Positions 34,597 through 45,169 of a stretch of DNA of 64,000 bases are shown piece after piece. The translations under genes were made by a program, and so were the position numbers. The notes beneath the pieces are model-generated. The model was not told where the DNA came from. It searched no databases and worked only from the letters and a program-made list of their open reading frames with translations. Each line of letters opens with the position of its first letter. Within the stretch, counting starts at the first letter, position 1. Source of the DNA: Takakia lepidozioides (lineage: Eukaryota; Streptophyta; Takakiopsida; Takakiales; Takakiaceae); contig CM060732.1 in assembly GCA_030704615.1 (NCBI GenBank), positions 63,531,053 through 63,595,052 on the forward strand, read 5' to 3'.

Positions 34597-35452
34597 CTAG
34601 GTATGTTTCATACTCGGCGTCGTGTAAGTGAGAGAAAGGGGTATTAAAGTGGATACGTGGGTGTAAGGGAAGAGACGCAGAGGGATCCTCACGGGGAGGG
34701 AGATGGAAGGAAATGCAAAGGAAAGGCAAGAGTGATCAGAATCCGGGTACCTCGTGATGTAAAATGAGCTTATTCTATCAGACTTGTTGGGGCTCCCGAA
34801 GAGATAGTCAACCACGCTTTGGCCCTTGTACGTGTGGCAAGTGAACTGGATGGAGGATTTGAAGTTGGTTGTTCCATTGTAAATGGACAGCCCCTGAGTT
34901 TCACAAAACTTGAGTAGATGGAGACCGTAACTTGTGATTTCGCAAGAGGAATCTGCACTTTGCCTCTCCAATTCCGTATGCGAGCGTTGATGTGTTAGAG
35001 GATCTGTGTGGTCGAGGGGGCCTGTAGTGATCCTGTACGGGCATTGAAATCTCCAACCAAGAAAATGTCCGTTTGTGGGGTACGGAGACGGGCCATATCG
35101 TCTTCCAATGGAACATATGGTGAATCTGTTCGAATATGTAGACTGCTGTGCGGAGAGGCCGGGGAGCAAAATAACATCCCGCCAGCAGGATGTTGTAGCC
35201 TTTGATGTGACACCAAATGTACCTTGCCAGTGGGTCTTTGTATGGGAAGGAGATAAATGGGAGAAGCCAGTCTGCAAAGTAACAAGCCACACCTCCAAAT
35301 CCTTTGAGACCTGTACGTGGACGAATCACTGACTGAAAGCTATACCCGAGAATAAAAGGGGGGTCCTTTCCTTCATACGCATGAGTTTCCAAAAGAAAAA
35401 GAACATCACACTTGGAAAGAATATCTAGAAGCCCTTGAGGGTGGCTCCACAA
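34597..35452 (-). pseudogene. LINE AP-like endonuclease, frameshifted
   Basis: The N-terminal part (VLFLLETHAYEG) is in the open stretch starting at 35,452. The GDFNARTG block near 35,040 is in a second frame. The C-terminal block (GLSIYNGTTNF, QSVVDYLF, DSDHSCLSF) is in a third frame ending at 34,597. All hallmark segments of the endonuclease are present, so decay is by small indels and not by deletion. Confidence 0.75.
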
Positions 35453-36065
35453 TGAGCCATTACAGTTCCATGAGCTCTTTGCTAAGGGATTCCACCTGCA
35501 GGTGGATGCTTGCTATGAGGGGATCTGGGAGGCTCTCTTCTCTGTGAAGGTCTTCACTTCGCCTTCAAGTTTTGAAAGACGCGTATGTGTGGATTTGTCA
35601 TTGAGATGTTTCGCTAGACCTTGAAGTTTGTTAGTGCACTCCTGAAGAGAGGCAAGCAAAACGCTGTCCTGAACTCGCGTATTGTTCTCCAAGTCTGTGT
35701 ATCTGTCTGCCAATCTTTGTCCAAAGAATCCATGCGCATTTCCCAATTTTTGTTAAGGGAAGGCATCCGCGTCTCCCAGTCTTTGTCTAGGGAAGCCAAC
35801 CGCTCCTCCGAGTCATTGTCACGGGCAGCGAGCACTTGCTGCAGAGTCTCCTCCGAGATGCATTTCGTTTGTAAGATGGAGATTTGGTCCCGAAGCGTTT
35901 GAACATCAGCACTCCTTGTGGAGTACTGACGCAAAGGAGAGGCTTGATGAGAGACAGGGGCAGGAAGAAGAAGCAGAGGGGAATCAGGTCGACGTGAGGG
36001 AGAGAGAGAAGACTCCGGCCGAAGGCGGCGTAACTAAGAGTCACTTCACCTTGCCGCTACTGCCC

Positions 36066-36300
36066 CCTTTCTGGATGTCTGTATTGACTTATTTCTACCA
36101 GGAGTGACTTTGCAGAACTTGTTGGTCCTACCAATCCACTTATTAGACGATCACCTATCAAATCATTCTTACTCTTCCTACGTTTCTACAAATGCATGGT
36201 TGTAAGGTCATGTTCAGAGAGAGGGAGAGAGATTGACAAATTGACTTAAAACCGGAAGCTCTTTTAGCTTAAAATGCCTAGGCCAGCATCCAATAGATGG
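36066..36300. other. Short non-genic stretch
   Basis: No gene seen. This is the 5' flank of the LINE. Confidence 0.4.
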
Positions 36301-36302
36301 CA

Positions 36303-36449
36303 CAGTGTGGTATTGTGGCTGGTATGAAAAAACTGATACCAGCCTGGTCTGCTATATGACCCAGTCCTTCTCCCAAATAATACCAGACTGACCTGGTATC
36401 TAATACCAGTACATGTACCGTCCTTCTCCTATATACCAGTCCAACACTG
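36303..36449. mobile_element. Small CAGTGT-ended repeat element
   Basis: The 147-bp stretch begins CAGTGTGGTATTGTGGCTGG and ends with the inverse of CAGTGTTGGACTGGTATATA. Inside, CCAGTCCTTCTCC and CCGTCCTTCTCC repeat. The ends resemble those of the hAT-type MITEs at 1.3 and 43.2 kb. The flanks (AGATGGCA and GTCTTGAC) do not match, so the boundaries are tentative. Confidence 0.4.
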
Positions 36450-36741
36450 GTCTTGACTCTTGACATGTGGTTTTTGGAGTAAGGAATCTTTTCTAATATA
36501 GCTCTTTTGGTATCCGGAAGTCGGCTGACTACACTACACTGTGAGGTCATAGAACACGAGGGAAAGCAAAGCACCGACCACTCAAGAGTTTCAAACACTG
36601 ATTAAGCGCTTTCTGCTTTGCAGGAATTTTGGTTGTAATTGAGGAGAAGTGCAATCGATGAGAGGTTTGCTTTAGAGAGACTTGAGTAAGGGCAAAACTC
36701 TTGTAGGGGCTTGACAAAATAGTAGACAATGCTCCAGGGAT

Positions 36742-37495
36742 TCAATGATCCCCGATGATTCTCGATCGAACTTTAAGCTCATTCTCAACATTTGCGATTT
36801 CCAACTTTCCAGAGGACTGTGCAGATCTTAGCCGGCCTGGTTTTTGCTGGGACTGATCATCAGTGCCAAATAAGAATCCAATTTTCATTCTCACATCGGC
36901 CCATTTCTCTTGCAATGGGTGGGCGTCTAACAGGGCTTCGTAAGCTTTCTTAGCAATGTAGTGAAAGACCGGTTCGACCTGATTGTCTTTCAGTTTCCAG
37001 TTCATGACATGATCGGGTCCATTCGAAGCTCACCGGTGGTCTGCCGGCCGCAATCGATCCTTGAAACAAACCTGCTACTCGCCAGCCATGAGGCCAATAT
37101 GGGAATGTTGGAGGTCGGGATTTGGTCATCAAGGACCCAAATGGAGGGATCGGATTCATGTCTTTGTTGGGGCTTGACTAGCTGCAGATGCGGACTGGAA
37201 TGGTGAGGATAGAACCAGGCTGCGATGAGCGCAGGTGCGAGGTCAGAGAAATTGGATAGATCTATTCTGAACATCCGCGGAGCCAGGACGGTGGGATCTT
37301 TCCTGTTTTCAGATCGTTGCCAGCTTTTACCCTCACCTCGAGGCTTAACTTGGTTTCTGTTCCAAAGGTCTGTGATTTCCAAGGTTGACTCCGACCTTGA
37401 GTCCGGGCAATGCAGACCAGCGATGGGCTTGACTTTTTCTCGACCGGCGAAGCTGGTATGCTGTACTCCAGAGTTTAGGAAGAGGTGCCGCCTGA
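36742..37495 (-). pseudogene. Unassigned coding relic with one frameshift
   Basis: I do not recognise the family. A possible splice acceptor (ATCACAG near 37,497) opens a frame that reads EVLRRHLFLNSGVQHTSFAG, then WNRNQVKPRGEGKSWQRSEN, LAPRMFRIDLSNFSDLAPAL, IAAWFYPHHSSPHLQLVKPQ, SIWVLDDQIPTSNIPILASW and RIDCGRQTTGELRMDPIMS, ending at 37,002. A second frame continues without a gap as NWKLKDNQVEPVFHYIAKKA and ADVRMKIGFLFGTDDQ, ending at 36,742. Composition is globular and protein-like, not low-complexity. It could be a gene with an unseen short intron, or a frameshifted pseudogene. The open stretch at 37,801-37,475 may be an upstream part. Confidence 0.4.
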
Positions 37496-37499
37496 GAAC

Positions 37500-38490
37500 C
37501 TCACTGTGATTTCAGAAACTGGATCTTTCTGCATGAGCAGGTACGTGGCGGAACTTCGCCCACGCGCACCAGCTTGTTGACCATGCTCTGCAGCCAGGAT
37601 TATGCGGGTAAGGCAGCGGGTAGAGACGTCATTATGGGGCCCATCGGGCTGTTTAGAAGGTGAGCTTTCCGAGATATTGTCTACTACGATGAATTTCCAC
37701 CATGATCCCCCTTCGGCTCCCAAGAGCCTGGGGATCTGGGATCTAGGCCATCTGCCTACCTGAGAAAATGGGCGCTTGGTGCTTTGGATCCGGAGACACA
37801 AATAGCCTCTTTTATCTCGTCATAAATGCTTGACCAGTACAATGAACGTATATATGGTAAAGCTTACTAACAGCCTTAATTGCACTGTTTGAACTGTAGC
37901 TCGAGCTGCATATTCCGGGTAGTTTGGAAGGACTTCCAACAATTACAACAAGTTTAAATAAGATCATCGATAACCTGCACTATTCACATCTTCTTCAGCT
38001 GGACATGAGCTCGACATGAGTAAAGATGGCACCTGCTGAGGTACCAAAAGATTTTTTATTAACTATGACACAATGCTAGATGAGGAATTCGAAAGTTCTG
38101 GTGTGAGTCAATCTGGGGAGAGGTGGTCAACCTAGATCAAAGAATCATGCCTGTACTAGGGGCATGCAATTAGCTTCGCTAGCTCAACACCCCGGGATTT
38201 AAAATGGACTTGCAAAGTTGGATCTCTCTCTAGGCTAAAATTGAGGCTTTGAAGTGTCCGATATTAACATTTGGTCCATAGCATGGAAGTCCGCATGCAT
38301 GGAAATTTTTATTATGGGCTCGCAACCTTAAAACGTGGAGAATCTATCTATGCAGGTTGGTTCCCAAATAATGTCCATGAATTCAAATTTAGTCCTAGGT
38401 AGCCGTCTCTCAGCTTCGCTTGAGCATGCATGATTGACCTTTCTGAAGTCCTCGGAGGACGCGCTTGTTGTTCTCTTGAAAAGTGCAGCT
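37500..38490. other. Stretch downstream of the laccase
   Basis: An uninterrupted minus-strand open stretch (37,801-37,475) has no recognisable motif. From 37,810 to 38,490 I see no gene; the laccase 3' untranslated region presumably lies at its right end. Confidence 0.4.
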
Positions 38491-38492
38491 AG

Positions 38493-41400
38493 CTAGCACG
38501 TTAGATAATCTGCAGGGGGAGCCGGAAGCGTTTGGTTTGGGCCGATGCCATTCTTCACAATGAACACGGTCTTCATGCCCCAGGTCAAATGCATGTCGAA
38601 GTGACAGTGCATGAACCACACACCTGAAAAGAACCAAAACCCATTAACATATGACCTCGGAGACCATCATTCGGGAGTGACAAACATACATCAATCGGGT
38701 AGATTCCATACACATAATCCTCAGACCTGTGAATCTCTTCCAACTGTGCTGAGACTTTGACTCGGACTGTGCTCGAAACCACAAAGGTATTCAAAGATAT
38801 CTAAGTTAGACAAACTTAGTTTATCTCTTCAACATCTATGAAACTTGTGGTAGATTTACCTGGGTTATCTGCAGTAAATCGAATGACTGCCCAGCCTCCA
38901 GATGGAAGTTCAACGGTGTTGCGCTTTACTGGATCCACCAAATTCAGCTTGGCTGTTGCGTTGTCGTAGTTCCCAAAGCCCCTCCCTACGACAAAGAAAC
39001 TGAAACCATGGAGATGAATAGGATGAGTCTCAGCGCCAATATTGTTGGAGTCCTGCAGCACTATCTCCACGTTGGAGCCGTATTCGATGACACTAGCTTT
39101 TGTACCAAATGATACTGCTACATGGTCCAAAAAACCTTCTCCTGTATAGTTATATGGTGTTGCAGGACCGTCTCCTGGGAAGTCTGTCGTGTAGATTCCA
39201 GAAATATTGTAGTAATAGGCTTGCAGAATGGAAGTTGACTTTGGAGTGATGAAGGAGACATTATTGATAGAGGCTTCGAATCTCTCCGCTTCAAAACCCG
39301 TGCAGATTGAGCCATTGGCGCATGGGATCAGATTGAGCGCAATAACAAGGAAAAAGCGCCGATCCACTGTCTGAGGCACACTAGAATTGGAAAGTCCTTT
39401 GAGGTTTTCGATAAATTTGGTGGTACTGTTGCTGTCAAATACTCCAGGGACGTCAGGGTAGAAATTCGGGCTAGAGCTGTTCGAGGTAAGATTTCCTTTG
39501 GCTGATTTGTACTCCAGTAAACCGATGGCCGGTATAGTTTGGACTGTAACGAAGTTGTTAGCATCATAAGGGGACAAAACTATTGTGTAGCTGGCGTTTG
39601 TCGATTGGTTAGCCGTAAGCAGAACACTTGCGGTTTGACCTGGAGATATGAACACATAGCTCGAAGTGTAGGGCTTAGTGTACCACCCATCTGCTTCCAC
39701 CACCGTTAGGCTGTGATTCGCAATCGAAAAAAATAGCTCAGTGTTCACCGCTACATTCGCGAGGCGAAGCAAATACGTTTTCCCATGCCGCACGCCGAGT
39801 GTGTAAGTACCTGAAGCGTGAACCAACATTCCACTGAACATTCGGATCACATATCTCAACGAGGTTACTCACAGGGGCATCACAAAGTAGCACAACTAGA
39901 AAAGGCGAAAAGCTGCGTCCAATGTATAAACAGCTGTGCCCGAGTCTGCACATGAAGGAAAACATGCGTGACTAGTTCGTATACGGAGCGTGCTCAAAGA
40001 AGTTCTGCATACCTCCCGGATCGGCGCATAAAGCTATACTATAGTTTGTCCCAGGCTGGCCATCGATCAGATAGGCCCCAGGAGAATTTGGACCTCCTCC
40101 TGAAGCAATCAGTTGATTTTCATATTGCTCCACATCGCCTGGCCAGTAGTCCCCTGAATACACCACGGAAAACCGAATTCTTAAATACTGTAGACCTTAT
40201 ACATATATGGCAGATCATGCTTTCTGTAACCTTCGTAACTCCCCCTCAGTCAGCCAGAGCATCGATCGAGAGGGTGCATGCAGCTCGCGATTCATCCGTC
40301 CCAGAGCTCTAGATGTATCTTGGCTGAAATCTGTGTACAAGTAACTAACAGTAGTTGTTGTTTTGTAGGTCTACATGTCTTAATAATTTCCATGGGCTCA
40401 AATTGTGCTGACGGTGGTTATATGTACAATTCAATTGGTGATCAAGAATGAGTGTCAGCTAAGGGGGTATAATAGACTGACTACGTGATTGCTAATTAAT
40501 CAATCTTGTAGTGGGTGGTGAGTAAATTGCACCGATATTGATGTCCAACCTGTTCGAAATTATAATATAGGATGCCACATGGAGACTAGAAACTCACCAA
40601 GAAGGATGGGGACCTCCTTATGTATTGGTGGATAATCTGCGGCGAAAGGATAATTGTTGCCCGGCTTGGGGTAGATGATGAAGAAACCGTGAGCAGTAGC
40701 TCGCAACCAGGAGGTATGTGCATGCCACCACAATGTTCCCTCCTGACCGGGCACTGTGAAGTTGTAGGTGTAGCTTTGCCCTGGTTGAATGGGACACTGT
40801 GTTATGCCAGCTATCCCGTCAGCCCATGCAGACAGACGTTGATCAACTCCATGCCTGCGCATAAATGCACCCAGATTCTTTCCAGTCAACAACGAATTAC
40901 CCTCTCAAAGATTTCAGATTATCAATTAATTAGTTTCTGTGACGACCGTCCACCTTATGGATTCATGAAAAAGCACGGTGAGTCTAATCAAGATGGCTGC
41001 TATTCGGTCGATATATATATCTAGATCCTAGATCAATAAAATGGAATTGCAGATATCTGAGTACAATTGACATCATGCGCACAGATTCCTGTTCAGCAGC
41101 AGGTGATCTCGCTCTTGGGATAGAGAGCGCGGTCCTGTGCATCCAATTCAACACTGACTAGAAGGTTGAAAGTCTAATTACATGTAATAATGTGATACAC
41201 ATCTTTCATGTTTGTGGGAACATACCAGTGGATACTGATGTTGTATTTAATACGGTTTACCAACTTCACCAAGATCCTATCGCCCTCATAAATCTTTATT
41301 GTGGGGCCAGGAAATTTTCCATTCACAGTAACAATCTGTGAGGTGTTGCACAGAACTGTACGGTTCGCGTATTTTATCTGCCATGCGCCACAGAGTCAAA

Positions 41401-42162
41401 GAACAGCAACTCCAAGGAATTCCAGAGCCTGGAGTGAAATCTTTGGTGACCCAACATAGATAATGAAACTAGTACCGCTTGGTTGGCCAGCATAGTTGAA
41501 CAGGATTCGCGTCCCTGGCGAGATTCAAATCGGTTGATACATGTACATGAACAAAATTAACTTATTTAAAGGACATAGATTACACAAATGTCGTGTTTAG
41601 AACTCCAGGTGTTTCTAGAGCTGGACAAGTATATGGCATCCGAGCTGCAGATAAATATCTAGATATTGATCTACAAATGGAAGGATGAGTAGCACTTGCC
41701 ACCTCGCATGTAATCTGTTTTGTACAAGGATTCTGCCCGTGGTACAAATTGAAATAGCATTTCCTGCCCCACGACTCTTGCCTTCATTCTGATGAGTAAA
41801 TTACTCCATTTCCACTGGGGCGCGGGAATAAGAAAGGGCGCGGGGGATGAGTATTAGGTACAGTCGCGAGCTGAAGGGTGATTATGCATGCAAAAAGGCC
41901 TAAAGAATATAGTGTGCAGCGTGGTACTGACCTTGAATTTGTAACTTCTTGTGGTTGGTAGCGGATGCGTCGAGTTGGAATTTGACTTGCTTTCAGAAGG
42001 ACTGAGAGCATCTGACTCATTCGACAGCGCTACAGTTTGTCTCAATACGCTTAGGAGCAGTACAAGCTGGATAACCAAGTTCAACACTTGAGATCTGGAA
42101 ACAGAGACAGAACGTGCACATCTACTCTTTCGCACTTCATATTCCATAGTTGGGCTGTTCAT
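38493..42162 (-). CDS. Laccase (multicopper oxidase), six exons, complete
   Basis: Plant laccases are secreted copper enzymes that oxidise monolignols and other phenolics in the cell wall using O2. Coding exons, 5' to 3': 42162-41932, 41377-41226, 40854-40598, 40153-40013, 39810-38860 and 38623-38493, giving 620 residues; all GT-AG, phases consistent. Residues ~25-46 are a hydrophobic signal peptide ([15 protein letters not shown]), then a Ser/Asn-rich spacer. Copper ligand blocks are all present: SIHWHG (~126), [13 protein letters not shown] (~165), [11 protein letters not shown] (~525) and [12 protein letters not shown] near the C-terminus. The T1 axial position is Met, where most plant laccases carry Leu. 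Many Asn-x-Ser/Thr sites fit secretion. ATGs at 42,162 and 42,147 are both possible starts. A truncated paralogue with the same exon lengths lies 11 kb away. Confidence 0.93.
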
Positions 42163-43095
42163 TCAGCCAAACGACCCCTGTGAAGATCGATGGAGAGAGA
42201 GAAAGTGAGAGAGAGAAATTGTGAGCTCGAAAGGAACTGTGATTCGTAACTTCTATAAGAACTGCAGAGAATTCATATCTTGTGGGACAACAGTCCTACT
42301 ACTTCACTCGAACTAACCGCACGTGCTAGCTAGCTAGAATAAAAAGAGAAGGGGAGACTAGAAAGAGGTCATGACCAGGGATCAGTCAATATCACCTTAT
42401 AAGTTAGAGTCACATGTTCAAGCAGTTGTATGTGGGAGAGAGACAAGCTGACCGACACATGAGCTCAGTGATCATCCCGTTTCTTCATATACCCCCTGCA
42501 TGGACGGGAGGAAGTTTCCCGCCACTTATGCAGCGGCAAGCTCATATATGAGACCAGCTCCATGGGCGCTAATTCGGCAAGACGACCGATGTGATTGTGT
42601 GGATCACGGGATGGTAAGCTTGTTGCCTAAGAAATTCCTTGAGGACCTGAGTGCTCAAAGTCAGAGAGTTTGAAACAGCGCACTCTTTGCAAGAGAGAAT
42701 TGCGTGCTGGCAGTGTCTATCTCCTTTGTCAACGACTCCCTCCTCCATGCACACCCCTCCTCTATTATATCTTTACTCTATCTCTGCTATGCTGTTTTTA
42801 TCCCTCCGCCAATCTTGCAATGATCCTGCCCCAAGTTTCGAACTGATCCGAAAACTAATCTTCTGCCCCCTCGAACTTGCCCTCTCGAAATTGTTCCATT
42901 GCTCGAGGATGAGAACGCGCAGATCCAAGTGGACTTTCTACAAAGCAAATGCTCGCCGAGAAATTGTGGTGAAGGGGGAGGACTCGTCCGTTCAGAGACC
43001 TTCACAGAAAACAAGTGTGTGGGTCAACGCAGGCGGGGCAGACTCAGTCGGGCAGCTGGCATTTTACTGAAGAATATTCTACCTTGTACGAGGTA
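42163..43095. promoter_or_regulatory. 5' flank of the laccase gene
   Basis: This region lies upstream of the laccase start. A TATA-like ATAGAAG lies near 42,255 (minus strand) about 95 bp before the first ATG, and GAGA tracts near 42,190-42,215 may be leader sequence. No other gene is supported. The promoter call is by position. Confidence 0.35.
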
Positions 43096-43097
43096 TC

Positions 43098-43620
43098 TCG
43101 GTGGTATTTTTTTTCTAACAAAGGGATACACCCCAACCGACCACGGCTAAGTCACAAACCAAGCCCTTAATAATAGTGAAAGGAGAAAATAACCAGTGTT
43201 GGGCGGTTATTTGATTTCTTTCATAACCTCCTGTTCCGGTTTTTACAAAATCTTAGGATGAAAGATTTCTTTCATAACATCCGGTTCCGGTTTTTTCATA
43301 TATTTTTTATGAAAAGATCCACTGGTTCCGGTTAATTGTAATAACCTCAAAGAACCGGCGGTTTTCATCAAATAACCGACGGGTCTTTGGTGGATCTTTG
43401 ATGGTTTTCAGGCAAAATTACGTAACCGGCTGTTATGAGCCTTTGGCGGTTCTTTGCTTTTTTGACAACCACGATTATATATCCATATAACCTTCTTGAT
43501 AACCTCCCAGGGTTTGTAGCTGAATCAAAGAACCTCCCAACACTGAAAATAACCTCTTTCACACTAACCTTGCCATCACAAGGGCCTTTATGTGCCTTCA
43601 TAGCCTTTGTGTGCTAGGTC
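43098..43620 (-). repeat. SINE-like repeat carrying a MITE insertion
   Basis: The flanks of the MITE join to a diverged form of the family 2 body (TTTCTAACAAAGGGATACACC, GGCTAAGTCACAAACCAAG, CCCTTAATAATAGTGAAAGG, then after the insertion CTCTTTCACACTAACCTTGC). The order matches the copies at 2.0 and 3.7 kb. Confidence 0.5.
43194..43545. mobile_element. hAT-type MITE with perfect 8-bp TSD
   Basis: The 352-bp element starts CAGTGTTGGGCGGTTATTTG and ends with the inverse of CAGTGTTGGGAGGTTCTTTG. It is flanked by AAAATAAC at 43,186-43,193 and 43,546-43,553. The interior repeats CGGTTCCGGTTTTT-like motifs in direct orientation. It shares termini with the element at 1255-1951 and is non-coding. 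Confidence 0.85.
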
Positions 43621-43805
43621 TTTTCTCTTTTTGTTGTGTTGGTAGGGAGCCTTGAGCTATAAGAAAGCTCCAATCACAGCTTAAACAGATGCTACATATA
43701 TATCATTCCTAAAATGTCATATAACCCAAACAATACCTCTTCAGATCTCGCATATATATATAAAAGGAAACCTGACAGCCCACAATTTAGGTCCTTGAGG
43801 GGAGG

Positions 43806-43998
43806 ATTTTTTTTTAAAAGAAACCTTGGAGCGACAGCCCACAATTCAGGCCCTTGAGGAGGGGGAAAGATTAAACCCCCTTCATTTATGGGCCATGAGA
43901 CCTACAGGACGATCAATGCCCATACATACCCTCACGAACCCCAAACCACCATAGCGACACACACTGTGCACTTACCAGCTGAGCTACCGGCCGATGTG
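43806..43998 (-). repeat. tRNA-derived SINE, minus orientation
   Basis: On the minus strand it reads GGCCGGTAGCTCAGCTGGTA (box A), then GTGCACAGTG and a box B-like GGGGTTCGTGAGG, and ends at an A-rich tail (T-run at 43,810). A partial direct repeat of its 3' body (CGACAGCCCACAATT...CCCTTGAGG) lies just outside at 43,775. Confidence 0.55.
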
Positions 43999-44159
43999 TT
44001 TTTTTTTTAATCTCAAACCTCCTCCATCTTGCATTGGAAATTAACACCAAAACAATATGCAATATCTTATCAATTTTCTCTTAGATTGTTTTTTTTTGTG
44101 TTTTGTACATATTGAAGAACATCATATATTCCTTAAAACCATTAAATTATATATTAATT

Positions 44160-44390
44160 GAAATAACTATCCATACCCGGAAACTATTCATACCCTCATG
44201 GTATATTTTGGCATATATATCCATACCCGGGGGTTATATAGAAATCTGAAAAGTTAATTTATCCATACCCGGAGGGTAATTTGTTTTTTGAGATTTCAAT
44301 TTATCCATACCAGGAGGGTAAATAGTTTGACAAAAATAATTTACTTATACCCGAAGGGTATATTGAAATCAATATACCCGCACAACACTG
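44160..44390. repeat. Internally repetitive fragment ending in CACTG
   Basis: TATCCATACCCGGAGGGTA and its variants (AAACTATTCATACCCTC, ATACCAGGAGGGTA, ATACCCGAAGGGTA) recur about every 40-60 bp. It ends with the inverse of CAGTGTTGTGCGGGTATATT, a terminus like those of the hAT-type MITEs. The matching left end was not found. Confidence 0.5.
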
Positions 44391-44850
44391 GTTCTTATCT
44401 CAAACTTTACTAGATTTCCGAGTCCGCCCAATGACACGGCTCTCAAATCCACTCAAAACCAGGAAGTTTCGAAGGTAAGAACTAAGAACTTGAAGAACTT
44501 GAATCTTCCGGCATGGGCCTAATTGAGAGAGAAGACTCCTACCAAAACCAGTGTAACTTACAGCCAATTCAACTTGCGCCTACTGGCCCCTTCAGAGGGT
44601 ACGCACGTGGTTATCCATGGCCCTCAAACTTATCTCGTTATGGTAAAACAAAGGGACGTGGCGCTCTACATCGTTACAAAGCAGGCGGATAAGGGTTGAC
44701 AGATTAGCTCTAGGGCTGACCCCTACTACTAGTGTCTGGGCAGCCCAAGCTGGGCAGCTGGGTACTGTATTTTTGCTTAGATAAAAAAAAATACAATCAA
44801 TTTGTTTTTTTTTCTTTTTGGGTCAGAATGGTCGGACCACCAGTCGGAAC

Positions 44851-44960
44851 TGGGCAGCTCAGTTCTCTGAGTGCCACCCAGGTGATTCTGGGTTCAAATC
44901 CTGCTACCTCCTTGGGTGTGGTAGTATGATCTTCTCCCCATTCCCTTGGGTGGTATACCC
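44851..44960 (+). repeat. SINE family 2 head
   Basis: It contains GGGCAGCTCAGTTCTCTGAG, GTGCCACCCAGGTGATTCTG and box B GGGTTCAAATCC, then CTGCTACCTCCTTGGGTGTG. It breaks off at about 44,960, where another repeat ending in CCCAACACTG (45,165) begins. Confidence 0.6.
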
Positions 44961-45169
44961 TGATTAGATATACCCTTCATTTCTTGCCACACATCTTCCC
45001 CACAAAACCTTTGGGAAGGGATGCAGGCCCATTAGCAGAATGAAAAGATTCACATAACACCCTGATATAAGGGTATACATCCGGGTACCTAAACTTGCCA
45101 CACCAGGGTATATATATATCAATATACCCTGATATACCCGGTAATTCATATACCCGCCCAACACTGGTA

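Larger units (their letters stand above)
31930..36065 (-). mobile_element. LINE (non-LTR retrotransposon), decayed
   Basis: Read on the minus strand, the 5' end lies near 36,065 (AAAGGGGGCAGTAGCGGCAA). A coiled-coil segment with three LDKDWETRM-like repeats (35,934-35,513) fits an ORF1. The AP endonuclease is spread over three frames (LLETHAY at about 35,385, LVGDFNARTG near 35,040, SDHSCLSF near 34,730). Reverse transcriptase follows (VDFHKAFDSVPRDLLFQRL near 33,660, GVKQGGPLLPTLFGIYIDAL, and a YADD codon block at 33,373-33,384 that lies out of frame with the long open stretches on either side). A C-terminal zinc-ribbon (CPACIGR...ETEEHFFFYCP) ends at stop 32,168. Several frameshifts make it inactive. 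The 3' end near 31,930 is a guess and no target duplication was found. Confidence 0.85.

Noticed and set aside
31930-36065. Intact, active LINE
   Set aside because: Endonuclease and reverse transcriptase are each spread over several frames.
39720-39810. miR397 target site in the laccase
   Set aside because: The stretch at the usual position (coding [13 protein letters not shown]) matches the miR397 complement too poorly by eye to support targeting.
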